DNA of 64,000 bases from Pseudomonas sp. Seg1 (GTDB lineage: Bacteria > Pseudomonadota > Gammaproteobacteria > Pseudomonadales > Pseudomonadaceae): NCBI RefSeq assembly GCF_018326005.1, contig NZ_AP021903.1, positions 2,668,001 to 2,732,000 on the forward strand, read 5' to 3'. The notes below the pieces were generated by a model. The model was not told the origin of the DNA. It ran no database searches and saw only the letters and a list, made by a program, of their open reading frames with translations. The position numbers were made by a program, and so were the translations under genes. How positions within the stretch are numbered: position 1 is the stretch's first letter; every line of letters starts with the position of its first letter. Of this stretch, positions 7,383 through 16,397 are shown one piece after another.

Positions 7383-10300
7383 CAGACGGCTCCTTTGCTG
7401 GCGACGGACTTGGGCAGCGATGCGGTCTTGTGACCCCGCACCGATTGGTGGGCAAGGGCGGTGAGGATCAGCAGCGTCGAACCGACCACTACGCCGTACA
7501 CGCCAATATCAAAGAACAGCGCACTGGCGATATGGATGTCACCCAGCAGCGGCAGGGAGAAATGCCAGGTATGCGTGGTGAGGAACGGATACCCGACCAC
7601 CATCGCGCCGAGCCCGGTAGCAGTGGCGAACAGCAACCCGGTGCCCATCCAGCGCAGCGGCCGCAGGCTCATTTGCGCCTCGACCCACTGTGTGCCGGCA
7701 ACCATGTATTGCAGGATGAACGCCACCGACATCACCAGTCCGGCGACGAAACCGCCGCCCGGTTGATTGTGTCCACGCATGAACAGGTAGAACGACACCA
7801 CCAGCGCAATCGGCAGCAGCAGGCGCACCAGCACCGCCGGCACCATCATGAAGCCGAGCGCGGTGTCGCTGGCCGAACGCGGGTTGACCAGATCGGTGAC
7901 CACGTCCGGTGCCAGCAGGCGTTGCTGGGCTGGCAGTTGCAGGCTTTCTTTCGGTGGGCGGAAGCGGCGCAGCAGAGCGAACACAGTCAGCGCTACGGCA
8001 ACGAGTACGGTGATTTCGCCGAGGGTATCGAAGCCGCGGAAATCCACCAGCATCACGTTGACCACGTTGCTGCCACCGCCCTCAGGCATGGCCCGGCTGA
8101 GGTAGAACGAGGAGATGTCGTTTGGCGTCTGCCGGGTGAGCATGGCGTAGGACAGCAGCGCCATGCCGCCGCCCACGGCAATCGACAGCAGCAAGTCGCG
8201 CAAACGGCGAATACGCGCCTTGCGCAGGCTGCTTGGCAGTGGCGAGACTTCTTCGATGCGTCGTGGCAGCCAGCGCAGGCCCAGCAGGATCAGCACGGTG
8301 GTCACCACTTCGACCGCCAGTTGCGTCAGTGCCAGATCCGGTGCGGAGAACCAGACGAACGTCACGCAGGTCATCAGGCCACAGACACTGACCATGGTCA
8401 GGGCGGCGAGACGGTGATACTTGGCCTGCCATGCGGCGCCGAGGGCACAGGCAATCGCCAGCAGCCACAGGGTTACGAAGACGATGGAGCCCGGAATCTT
8501 CGGCCGGTCGCCCCAACTCAGGCTGCTGTGCAGCATCGGGATCAGGCCGGCGAGGACGGCCGCCAACACCATCAGGAACAGTTGCATTTGCAGGCGCCGG
8601 GTGCCGAGTCGACGTTCTACACGACGGGCCATGCGCATCATCTCCACCAGACTGCGCTCGAACAGGCGCTTGCCGTTGAAGCGGCCTACCAGTGGCGGAT
8701 ATTTGAAGCGGCCCTGTCTGAACTGATTGCGTAGCAAGAGGTAGAGCACGATGCCGCCGGACATGGCGATCAGGCTCATGATCATCGGTGCGTTCAAACC
8801 GTGCCAGATCGCCAGGCTGTATTCCGGCAGGGGACCGCCGACAACCGGCAATGCTGCGGCGGCCAGTAATGGACCGACGATCTGTGCCGGGAAAATGCCC
8901 ACCAACAGGCAGGTGAACACCAGCAATTCGACGGGGGCGCGCATCCAGCGCGGTGGTTCGTGCGGGGTGTGCGGCAGGTCGGTGGCCGGTGGACCGAAGA
9001 ACACATCGACCGTGAAACGCAGCGAATAGGCGACGCTGAAGGTACCGGCGATGGTCGCGACAATCGGCAGCGCGGCTTCGACCCACGCGGTGGCGTTGAT
9101 GAACACGGTCTCGGCGAAGAACATTTCTTTCGACAGGAAACCGTTGAGCAGCGGCACGCCTGCCATCGAGGCGCTGGCGACCATGGCCAGCGTCGCGGTG
9201 AACGGAATCAGCTTGATCAGACCGCTGAGCTTGCGGATATCCCGCGTGCCGCTCTCGTGGTCGATGATACCGGCGGCCATGAACAGCGAGGCCTTGAATG
9301 TCGCGTGGTTGAGGATGTGGAACACCGCCGCGACCGCTGCCAACGGACTGTTCAGACCCAGCAGCAAGGTGATCAGGCCAAGGTGGCTGATGGTCGAATA
9401 GGCCAGCAGACCCTTGAGGTCGTTCTGGAACATCGCGCAATACGCGCCGAGCAGCAGCGTACAGGCGCCGGCGCCGCTGACGATATAGAACCATTCTTCA
9501 CTGCCGGACAGCGACGGCCACAGGCGTGCGAGCAGGAACACCCCGGCCTTGACCATGGTTGCCGAGTGCAGATAAGCCGAAACCGGGGTGGGCGCCGCCA
9601 TTGCGTGCGGCAACCAGAAATGGAAGGGAAACTGGGCGCTTTTGCTGAGTGCGCCGATAAGAATGAGAGGTAGCAGAATAGGGTAGAGGGCATGTGCGCG
9701 AATCTGATCGCCGGCGGCCAGGACCTTGTCCAGGTCATAGCTGCCGACGACATGGCCGAGGATCATGACCCCCGCCAGCAGGCATAAACCGCCGGCCCCC
9801 GTGACCATCAGCGCCATGTAGGCGCCACGACGGGCGTCGGCGCGGTGATGCCAGTAGCCGATCAGCAGGAACGAGAAGAGGCTGGTCAACTCCCAGAAAA
9901 ATACGATCTGGATCAGGTTGCCGGAAATCACCAACCCGAGCATGGCACCCATGAATGCCAGGAAAAACGCGAAGAAACGCGGCACCGGGTCGTCCGGCGA
10001 CATGTAATAGCGGGCATATAAAGAGACGAGGGTGCCGATGCCGAGCACCAGCATCGAGAACAGCCAGGCAAAGCCGTCCATGCGCAGAACGAAGTTCAGG
10101 CCGAGGCTGGGCAGCCACATGAACTCTTCGCGGATGACGCCGCCGTGGGCGATTTGCGGGTACAACAGCGCGACCTGGACGGTGCCGATCAAGGCGACCA
10201 GACCTGCCAACAGGGATTCGGTATTACGCGCGTTGTGTGGCAGCACCGCTGCCAGACAGCTGCCAATGAATGGCAGAAGCAGTAGAACTATCAGGGACAT
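7382..10300 (-). CDS. shaA: Na+(K+)/H+ antiporter subunit A (A/B fusion)
   Basis: The 972-residue first gene of the operon. The N-terminal two thirds is a NuoL/MrpA proton channel (for example HATFKASLFMAAGIIDHESG and the conserved Lys in GALSKSAQFPFHFWLPHAM). The region around residues 600-760 is the MrpA C-terminal domain, and the last ~140 residues are an MnhB domain (QPGGGFVAGLVMSVAFILQY). In Bacillus Mrp these are two proteins, A and B; the fusion and the resulting six-gene order A-C-D-E-F-G are the group-2 Mrp arrangement known from Pseudomonas and rhizobia. The promoter should lie in 10301-10447, where I see no specific operator. Confidence 0.95.
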   Translation of the reverse strand: MSLIVLLLLPFIGSCLAAVLPHNARNTESLLAGLVALIGTVQVALLYPQIAHGGVIREEFMWLPSLGLNFVLRMDGFAWLFSMLVLGIGTLVSLYARYYMSPDDPVPRFFAFFLAFMGAMLGLVISGNLIQIVFFWELTSLFSFLLIGYWHHRADARRGAYMALMVTGAGGLCLLAGVMILGHVVGSYDLDKVLAAGDQIRAHALYPILLPLILIGALSKSAQFPFHFWLPHAMAAPTPVSAYLHSATMVKAGVFLLARLWPSLSGSEEWFYIVSGAGACTLLLGAYCAMFQNDLKGLLAYSTISHLGLITLLLGLNSPLAAVAAVFHILNHATFKASLFMAAGIIDHESGTRDIRKLSGLIKLIPFTATLAMVASASMAGVPLLNGFLSKEMFFAETVFINATAWVEAALPIVATIAGTFSVAYSLRFTVDVFFGPPATDLPHTPHEPPRWMRAPVELLVFTCLLVGIFPAQIVGPLLAAAALPVVGGPLPEYSLAIWHGLNAPMIMSLIAMSGGIVLYLLLRNQFRQGRFKYPPLVGRFNGKRLFERSLVEMMRMARRVERRLGTRRLQMQLFLMVLAAVLAGLIPMLHSSLSWGDRPKIPGSIVFVTLWLLAIACALGAAWQAKYHRLAALTMVSVCGLMTCVTFVWFSAPDLALTQLAVEVVTTVLILLGLRWLPRRIEEVSPLPSSLRKARIRRLRDLLLSIAVGGGMALLSYAMLTRQTPNDISSFYLSRAMPEGGGSNVVNVMLVDFRGFDTLGEITVLVAVALTVFALLRRFRPPKESLQLPAQQRLLAPDVVTDLVNPRSASDTALGFMMVPAVLVRLLLPIALVVSFYLFMRGHNQPGGGFVAGLVMSVAFILQYMVAGTQWVEAQMSLRPLRWMGTGLLFATATGLGAMVVGYPFLTTHTWHFSLPLLGDIHIASALFFDIGVYGVVVGSTLLILTALAHQSVRGHKTASLPKSVASKGAV

Positions 10301-10447
10301 AGGCTTCTAATCTGCGGAAGTTTGTGAAGCATCATACGTGCCAGCTCCCCGATCACCAAACGCCAGGATGTCTCAGAATCCTACAAAGTAGTCTGAAAAT
10401 TTGTGTTTGGCCTTATTTCAGGAGGGGGACGTCGTCTTTGAGGGCCC

Positions 10448-10520
10448 CATCGCGGGCAAGCCCGCTCCCACAGTATTTGCGTCGTGCACAAACCCTGTGG
10501 GAGCGGGCTTGCCCGCGATG
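10448..10520. repeat. REP pair (inverted)
   Basis: REP palindromes at 10448-10473 and 10495-10520 in opposite orientation, close enough to form one long hairpin. They lie between the 3' end of the exporter gene and the upstream region of shaA. Confidence 0.9.
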
Positions 10521-10551
10521 ACTTTCGTTCAGGCGCTCAAGACGTTGCGGA

Positions 10552-11487
10552 TCAGCGCTGGGTTTCCCGCTCCAGTTCAGCCTCTGCTTCAGCAACCTTA
10601 CCCTTGGTCTTCAACTCACTGACAATCACCGCCGCCACAATCAACCCGGCCCCCACCAAAGCAATTGCCGGCAGTCGCTCTCCGGCGATCCGCCCGACAA
10701 TCCCGGCCCACACCGGCTCACCGGCATAGATCAACGTGGCCCGGGTCGGCGAAACGCTCTTCTGCGCCCAGTTCATCGCCACCTGAATCGCTGCACTCGC
10801 CGCGCCCAGGCCCAAAGCTGTCACCAGCAGGGTCCAGGAGAAGTCCGCAATCACCTCACCCGTTGGCACCACCAGCAGAAATGACAACACCGACGTCGTT
10901 GCCAACTGCACCACGGTCACCCGGCGCACATCGACCTGGCCGGCATAGTTACTGATCAGAATGATTTCGGCAGCAATCGCAATGGCGCTGATCAACGTCG
11001 CAATTTCGCCGGGACTGAAGTTCAGCGAAGCCCCGGACGGCCCGGACAGCAGCATCAGCCCGGTAAACGCCAGCATGATGCCGATGCTCGGCATCAATCC
11101 CGGACGCCGCCCGAGCACCAGCCACTGCAGCAAGGGCACAAACGGCACATACAACGCGGTAATGAATGCCGACTGACTGCTCGGAATGGTTTGCAATCCG
11201 ACCGTCTGCAAGCCGTAACCGAGCATGATCGCCACGCCGATGAAGGCGCCAGCCTTGAGTTCGAACACGGTCAGTTCACGCAGATGGCGCCAGGAGAACA
11301 GCGCAACGATGCACGCTGCAGCGGCAAAGCGCAGGCCGACGAAGAACATCGGGCCACTGACGGTCATCGCGTGTTGAACCAGCAAAAACGTGCCGCCCCA
11401 GACCATGGTGATCAGCACCAGCACGCACTCGGCTTTGCTGAAACGGGAGAAACGGAGGGGAGTGTCGGGGCGATTCACTGACGTCAT
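10552..11487 (-). CDS. DMT-superfamily (EamA) transporter
   Basis: A 311-residue inner-membrane transporter with ten predicted helices in two EamA repeats (about residues 20-150 and 165-300; motifs ITMVWGGTFLLVQHA and LGLGAASAAIQVAMNWAQ). Proteins of this type usually export amino acids or metabolites. I choose ATG 11487 (MTSVNRPDTP); the longer frame upstream would run through the divergent promoter. It is transcribed away from an XRE-cupin regulator with 85 bp between starts, so that regulator is the likely controller. Confidence 0.85.
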   Translation of the reverse strand: MTSVNRPDTPLRFSRFSKAECVLVLITMVWGGTFLLVQHAMTVSGPMFFVGLRFAAAACIVALFSWRHLRELTVFELKAGAFIGVAIMLGYGLQTVGLQTIPSSQSAFITALYVPFVPLLQWLVLGRRPGLMPSIGIMLAFTGLMLLSGPSGASLNFSPGEIATLISAIAIAAEIILISNYAGQVDVRRVTVVQLATTSVLSFLLVVPTGEVIADFSWTLLVTALGLGAASAAIQVAMNWAQKSVSPTRATLIYAGEPVWAGIVGRIAGERLPAIALVGAGLIVAAVIVSELKTKGKVAEAEAELERETQR

Positions 11488-11520
11488 GTCCTTGCACGCT
11501 GGAGAAAGAGCGACGCACAA

Positions 11521-11547
11521 TGCGCCAAATGTTGCGCAGTATACTGC
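11521..11547. promoter_or_regulatory. Palindromic candidate operator between divergent DMT and XRE-cupin genes
   Basis: Two overlapping symmetric elements lie in the 85-bp divergent promoter region. One is an 18-bp imperfect palindrome TGCGC-N8-GCGCA at 11521-11538. The other is a perfect 12-bp palindrome GCAGTATACTGC at 11536-11547. XRE-cupin regulators commonly bind such symmetric sites between themselves and a divergent target. The assignment is inference from position and symmetry. Confidence 0.5.
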
Positions 11548-11572
11548 CCAACCCCATCGAGTGAGCAATATA

Positions 11573-12136
11573 GTGCACAAAGATTCCAGCCAACGAGCCT
11601 CCGTTCTGCAACACGTCAGCCAGAATGTGCGGCGCTTGCGGCATGCTGCCGACATGAGCCAGACCGCGCTGGCGGAAAAGTCCGGGGTGAGCCGGCGCAT
11701 GCTGGTGGCGATCGAAGCCGGCGAAAAGAATGTCAGCCTGACCACTCTCGACCGCGTTGCCGAAGCGCTCGACGTTGCTTTCAGTGATCTGATCCAGGCG
11801 CCCGATGCCCGTGATCCGAGCCGCATCAATGAAGTGGCCTGGGCCGGGAAGATTCCCGGCAGCAAAGCGGTGCTGCTGTCCAAGGCCACTGCCACTCGCG
11901 AGGTCGAGCAATGGGAGTGGTGCCTGCAACCGGGCGAGGTCTACCCCTCACAACCGGATGCCGACGGCTGGAGCGAGCAGATCTATGTGTTCGAAGGTTG
12001 CTTGACGCTGATGCTCGGCGACCAGCCGCAGCGCATCAACGCGGGCGAGTTTTTCATGTTTGCCAGCAATCAGCCGCATGCCTATCGCAATGATGGCGAC
12101 GTGGCGGCGCGGTTCGTACGAAATGTGGTGATTTGA
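11573..12136 (+). CDS. XRE-family regulator with C-terminal cupin domain
   Basis: A 187-residue PuuR-like regulator. The N-terminal HTH (about residues 10-65: RLRHAADMSQTALAEKSGVS, then EAGEKNVSLTTLDRVAEAL) binds DNA. The C-terminal cupin (about 110-185: WSEQIYVFEGCLTLMLG, GEFFMFASNQPHAYRN) is the probable effector-sensing domain. Possible starts are GTG 11573 and GTG 11561; both are in frame and I prefer 11573. The gene is divergent from the DMT exporter and its stop is immediately followed by the ATG of the FAD-protein gene, so it is probably the first gene of a two-gene operon. Confidence 0.85.
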   Translation: MHKDSSQRASVLQHVSQNVRRLRHAADMSQTALAEKSGVSRRMLVAIEAGEKNVSLTTLDRVAEALDVAFSDLIQAPDARDPSRINEVAWAGKIPGSKAVLLSKATATREVEQWEWCLQPGEVYPSQPDADGWSEQIYVFEGCLTLMLGDQPQRINAGEFFMFASNQPHAYRNDGDVAARFVRNVVI

Positions 12137-13549
12137 ATGTGTCAGTGCGCAGACATCCTGATCATCGGCGGTGGCCTCGGTGGCCTCAGTGGCACGATGC
12201 TGGCGGTGCAACTGCTGCGTCTGCCCGGTCAGCGCAAGATTCTGATTATTGAGCCGCGTGCCGAACTGGGTCGCGGCGAAGCCTACAGCGCGGTCGAATT
12301 GGGCCACACGCTCAACGGCAATGCTGCGCGTATGAGCGTTGATCCGGACAACCCGGATGATCTGACGCAATGGCTGACCGAACATATTGCTGCTGGAGGC
12401 TGGCCGCAGTCTTCCGAGCAGCAAGTGCCGATCTGTGAACTGTTCCCGCCTCGGGGATTGTTCGGTGTCTACGTGCAGCAGCGCCTCGCTGAAGCGCGAA
12501 AGGTCGGCGAGCAATACGGTTCGACCGTCGAGCATATCTGTGCAGAAGTCATCGACCTGCAAACCGAAGCCGAATCGGTGCAAGTCACGTTGAATGATGG
12601 CCAGCACATTCGGGGTGCTTATGCGGTTCTTGCCACGGGCATGTTCCCCGCTGCACGTACACCACAGAAAGAGTCCAGCGGCCTGAATGCCGCCGCACTC
12701 GATCCATGGGACGTCGCGGCCATGCGCCAGCTCGATCCGCTATCGACCGTGCTGATCATCGGTTCCGGCCTGACCATGGTCGACGCCGTGGTCTCCCTGG
12801 AACAGGCCGGGCATCGCGGGCCTATCGAAGTGTTTTCCCGTCATGGTTTGCTGCCCCATGTGCGCCGGCAACCGCCAGCCTGGGTGGATTTCCTCTCTGA
12901 AGACCTCAACATTCGTTCGCCGCGCCAGTTGTTACGCGAACTGCGCCGGCATTGCCGTGATGCTATCGCCCAAGGCATCGATTGGCAGGCGCCGCTGGAC
13001 ACGGTACGGGTGCACATCGCTCGATTGTGGAGTCAGGCAACTGACGTGCAGCGTCGACAATTAGTACGGCATGTGCGGCCGTGGTGGGAAAGCCATCATC
13101 ATCGTTCGCCGCCGCTGAGTGCGCAGTTGGTTGAGCGTTTGCTGGGAGAGGGGCGGCTGCGGATTCATGCGGCTTCTTTCAAAGGGCTCGAGCCGTACGG
13201 GGAAGGTGGTGTGCGTATTCGCATTCGGCGCCGGGGTGAGACCGAAACTTGCGTGTTGGAGGGGGCGGCATTGATCAACTCCAGCGGGATCGAATACGAC
13301 TGGCGGCGTGTTGCCAGGCCGTTACCTCAACAGTTGCTGGCCCGTGGACTGGTGCGACCGGGGCCGTTGGCATTGGGGATTGCGGCTGCGATTGACGGTG
13401 CGGTGTTGAGCGAAAACGGGCAGGTCGCGAATCGGTTGTTCGCCATGGGGCCGCCGTTGCGCGGGATGTGGTGGGAGAGTACGGCAGTGACGGATGTGGC
13501 GTTGCAGGCCAAGGCACTGGCGGCGCGGTTGGGCTCTGAGCAAGGTTGA
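12137..13549 (+). CDS. FAD/NAD(P)-binding protein (NAD_binding_9 type)
   Basis: A 470-residue protein with an N-terminal dinucleotide-binding motif (ILIIGGGLGGLSG) and the signature GRGEAYSAVELGHTLNGNAA seen in the FAD-NAD(P)-binding family. A second Rossmann stretch is at about residue 200 (VLIIGSGLTMVDAVVSL) and a C-terminal segment is at INSSGIEYDWRR. It is likely a flavoprotein oxidoreductase or amine N-hydroxylase relative; the substrate is unknown. The start codon directly abuts the regulator's stop codon. Confidence 0.75.
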   Translation: MCQCADILIIGGGLGGLSGTMLAVQLLRLPGQRKILIIEPRAELGRGEAYSAVELGHTLNGNAARMSVDPDNPDDLTQWLTEHIAAGGWPQSSEQQVPICELFPPRGLFGVYVQQRLAEARKVGEQYGSTVEHICAEVIDLQTEAESVQVTLNDGQHIRGAYAVLATGMFPAARTPQKESSGLNAAALDPWDVAAMRQLDPLSTVLIIGSGLTMVDAVVSLEQAGHRGPIEVFSRHGLLPHVRRQPPAWVDFLSEDLNIRSPRQLLRELRRHCRDAIAQGIDWQAPLDTVRVHIARLWSQATDVQRRQLVRHVRPWWESHHHRSPPLSAQLVERLLGEGRLRIHAASFKGLEPYGEGGVRIRIRRRGETETCVLEGAALINSSGIEYDWRRVARPLPQQLLARGLVRPGPLALGIAAAIDGAVLSENGQVANRLFAMGPPLRGMWWESTAVTDVALQAKALAARLGSEQG

Positions 13550-13574
13550 GGATTGAGGTTGTCGAGCGGGGCCT

Positions 13575-13600
13575 CTTCGCGGGCAAGCCCGCTCCCACAG
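13575..13600. repeat. Single REP element
   Basis: One REP palindrome directly downstream of the FAD-protein gene. Confidence 0.85.
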
Positions 13601-13640
13601 GACTCTGGTTGTAAACACCATTTGTGCCACGCCACAGAAC

Positions 13641-13731
13641 CTGTAGGAGTGAGCCTGCTCGCGATAGCGGTGGTTCAGTCGATATAAAAGGTGACTGATC
13701 TACCGCTATCGCGAGCAGGCTCGCTCCTACA
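13641..13731. repeat. Long inverted repeat of TAGGAGYGAGCCTGCTCGCGAT type
   Basis: A 91-bp element whose two ends (CTGTAGGAGTGAGCCTGCTC and its near-complement) pair to form a long hairpin. The same type occurs at 57281-57370. It lies between convergent genes. Confidence 0.85.
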
Positions 13732-13755
13732 TTTGTAGCGTGGTAAGCGAAAGAG

Positions 13756-15129
13756 TTACGCCACGACTCGATAGCACGGCACATATGCCGCGCCGCCCGG
13801 CAGTTTCATCCGGTGCTGGGCGACGAAGGCTTTGAGCAGCGCATCGAGCGGTTGCATGATCGCCGCGTCACCACGGATCTGATAAGGCCCGTGCTCTTCG
13901 ATCAGGCGAATGCCCTTGTCCTTGACGTTACCGGCAACGATCCCCGAGAACGCCCGGCGCAGGTTGGCCGCCAGTTCGTGGGGTGGCTGGTCGCGGTGCA
14001 GTTTGAGATTGGCCATGTTTTCGTGGGTCGGATCGAACGGACGCTGGAAGCCTTCGTCGATCTTCAGCAGCCAGTTGAAGTGGAACGCGTCGTTGCGTTC
14101 GCGGCGGAACTGCTTCACCGCTTTCAGGCCCTGAGTCATCTGGCGCGCCACTTCAGCCGGGTCGTCGATGATGATTTCGTAGTGCTGTTTGGCGGCTTCG
14201 CCAAGCGTGGCGATGACGAAGGCGTCGAGTTGCTCCAGATACGGCGCGGCATGTTTCGGCCCGGTCAGGATCACCGGGAACGGCAAGCCCTCGTTGTCCG
14301 GATGCATCAGGATACCCAGCAAGTAGAGGAACTCTTCAGCGGTACCGGCGCCGCCCGGGAAGATGATGATGCCATGGCCCACTCGCACGAACGCTTCCAG
14401 ACGCTTTTCGATGTCCGGCAGGATCACCAGTTCGTTGACGATCGGGTTTGGCGCTTCGGCGGCGATGATGCCCGGCTCGGTCAGACCGAGGTAGCGGCCG
14501 CCGTGAATGCGTTGTTTGGCGTGAGCGATGGTCGCGCCCTTCATCGGGCCCTTCATCACGCCGGGACCGCAACCGGTGCAGATGTCGAGGCTGCGCAGGC
14601 CCAGTTCGTGGCCGACTTTCTTGGTGTATTTGTATTCTTCGGTGTTGATCGAGTGACCGCCCCAGCACACGACGATTTTCGGCTCGACGCCCGGGCGCAG
14701 GGTGCGCGCGTTGCGCAGCAGGTGAAAGACGTAGTCACTGATGCCTTGCGAGGTGCTCAGGTCGATGCGTTGGCTGTCGAGTTCGTTTTCGGTGTAGACG
14801 ATGTCGCGCAGGGCGCTGAAGAGCATTTCCCGGGTGCTGGCGATCATTTCGCCATCGACGAAAGCGTCGGCCGGAGCGTTCAGCAGCTCCAGGCGCACAC
14901 CGCGATCCTGTTGGTGAATGCGGATTTCGAAATCTTTGTAGGCTTCAAGGATGGTCTTGGCGTTATCGACATGAGCGCCGGTGTTGAGGATGGCCAGGGC
15001 GCACTGGCGGAAGAGGGTGTAGGTACTGCCGGATCCGGCTTCGCTCAGTTGCTGGACTTCACGTTGAGAAAGGGTTTCCAGGCTGCCTTTCGGGCTGACC
15101 GAGGCATTGATTACGTGTCGTTGGGTCAT
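13756..15129 (-). CDS. ppnN: Nucleotide 5'-monophosphate nucleosidase PpnN (LOG family)
   Basis: A 457-residue protein close in length to E. coli PpnN/YgdH. The central Rossmann/LOG domain carries the family signature PGGAGTAEEF, with an upstream TGCGPGVMKGPMKGA stretch for phosphate and ribose contacts. It is flanked by N- and C-terminal domains typical of PpnN rather than of short LOG proteins. PpnN hydrolyses purine and pyrimidine nucleoside monophosphates to free base and ribose 5-phosphate, and the E. coli enzyme is stimulated by (p)ppGpp. It is monocistronic. Confidence 0.9.
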   Translation of the reverse strand: MTQRHVINASVSPKGSLETLSQREVQQLSEAGSGSTYTLFRQCALAILNTGAHVDNAKTILEAYKDFEIRIHQQDRGVRLELLNAPADAFVDGEMIASTREMLFSALRDIVYTENELDSQRIDLSTSQGISDYVFHLLRNARTLRPGVEPKIVVCWGGHSINTEEYKYTKKVGHELGLRSLDICTGCGPGVMKGPMKGATIAHAKQRIHGGRYLGLTEPGIIAAEAPNPIVNELVILPDIEKRLEAFVRVGHGIIIFPGGAGTAEEFLYLLGILMHPDNEGLPFPVILTGPKHAAPYLEQLDAFVIATLGEAAKQHYEIIIDDPAEVARQMTQGLKAVKQFRRERNDAFHFNWLLKIDEGFQRPFDPTHENMANLKLHRDQPPHELAANLRRAFSGIVAGNVKDKGIRLIEEHGPYQIRGDAAIMQPLDALLKAFVAQHRMKLPGGAAYVPCYRVVA

Positions 15130-15353
15130 GCAATGATCCTTAAAACGATGTCATCCCAAAACCAGGCGAATGGCATCCGAATAGTGTGTATCCATGAATG
15201 AAGATGGCACGATCTGCGCTGTACCGCCATGTACCCGTTGGACGCTGAAAAGATGAAAAGGAGCCCCAGCATAGCTAAATCCTTCGCAGAGGCGATAATG
15301 CGCGGGCGAGTTTTTTCCGTTGCTCTTTTTGTCGCTCAAGGAAGTCATAAGTG

Positions 15354-15881
15354 ATGTTCGAGATTCAGCCGATGGACGCGGTCACCTTTCGCCAGCAGAC
15401 CCGGCGCAGCACACTGATCATCGCGGTGCTGTTTTTGGTGCTGGCGATGTTGTTTTCGACGACGGCAGTGGCGCTGTTCGGCGAGCCCGGTGGCGATAAC
15501 CTGCGCTTCAATGTCGGCGGGGTGTTTGTCGCGTTTCTGTTGACGGCGGCGCTGTTGCGCGGGCGGTTCTGGACCCAGACGTGGATGGCCCCGGCGGTCT
15601 ATAGCTGGCGGCTCAAGCGCAGCCTGATGAGCGTCACCAATGTGATGCACCAGGTGACGGCAGCGGTTGAGAAGAATGATCCGACGGCCATGAAAGTGTT
15701 GCGTTTCTATCACTTGGGGCTGACGCAAATGCATGAACTGGACGGCAACTCCAGCGATCATGCGCAATTGCACCGGGAAGTCGAAACACACAAAGAGCGG
15801 ATGCAGGCGCTGGGGCTCGATATCGACCAGCCACGCCTTGATCCGGCATGGCTGGAAGCCTTGAAACCGGCGTCGCGTTAA
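15354..15881 (+). CDS. DUF3087 family membrane protein
   Basis: A 175-residue protein with two N-terminal transmembrane helices (about 18-40 and 52-75) and a soluble helical C-terminal half (KVLRFYHLGLTQMHELDGNS), matching DUF3087. Start ATG 15354 follows an AAGGAAG ribosome-binding site; GTG 15351 is also in frame. Its stop codon overlaps the stop of the convergent DUF2784 gene. Function unknown. Confidence 0.8.
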   Translation: MFEIQPMDAVTFRQQTRRSTLIIAVLFLVLAMLFSTTAVALFGEPGGDNLRFNVGGVFVAFLLTAALLRGRFWTQTWMAPAVYSWRLKRSLMSVTNVMHQVTAAVEKNDPTAMKVLRFYHLGLTQMHELDGNSSDHAQLHREVETHKERMQALGLDIDQPRLDPAWLEALKPASR

Positions 15882-16264
15882 AGCGCAATACGCCGGGCGC
15901 GGCGCTGTTTCCACGAGCGAATCAGGCGCCCATACACCAGCAGGTTGACCGCCAGGACCACGCTACCCAGCACCAGTTGAATCCCCGGGGTCAGCCCGGC
16001 CGGGTAGATGATCGGCCAGATGTAGTGCTCGATGAATCCGCCGGCGTATTCGGTTTGCCCAGCAGCGTGACGCATCAGGTTTTCCCAGTAGGTCAGCGGA
16101 CAGGTCAGGTGCAACACCTCGACCGCAAAGCCCCATGCGGCGGCCGGCAGGTGCAGCCACATCAGTCGTGGCCACTTGAGGACCAGCAGCCCGCCGAACA
16201 GCACGAACAGAATAAACAGCAAATGAAACAGCACCAGCCCGTCGGCTGCGATTCGGTACAGCAT
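15878..16264 (-). CDS. DUF2784 family membrane protein
   Basis: A 128-residue protein with four predicted transmembrane helices. The conserved LTCPLTYWEN motif and HYIWPIIYP stretch identify DUF2784. Start chosen at ATG 16264 (MLYRIAADG). Its stop overlaps the convergent DUF3087 stop by three bases. Function unknown. Confidence 0.8.
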   Translation of the reverse strand: MLYRIAADGLVLFHLLFILFVLFGGLLVLKWPRLMWLHLPAAAWGFAVEVLHLTCPLTYWENLMRHAAGQTEYAGGFIEHYIWPIIYPAGLTPGIQLVLGSVVLAVNLLVYGRLIRSWKQRRARRIAL

Positions 16265-16397
16265 GTCGTCTCCCTGACGCAATTGTGAGTGGCGCTATGT
16301 TACGCGCAGGGCCTGGGTAATTGCGCAAGATTGTTCAAGACCGGGCGGCGTTTTTACTGGCACAGTCGTCGACCGTTTTCCTGGGTTGAAAAGCGTT

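Noticed and set aside
11488..11895. N-terminal extension of the DMT transporter
   Set aside because: It runs across the divergent promoter and antisense to the XRE regulator; ATG 11487 gives the normal DMT length.
13641..13731. tRNA or small RNA gene
   Set aside because: The hairpin is a recurrent intergenic repeat (also at 57281-57370) and has no tRNA features.
15151..15348. 65-codon minus-strand frame between ppnN and the DUF3087 gene
   Set aside because: No ribosome-binding site, no recognisable features, and it covers the region where both flanking promoters should lie.
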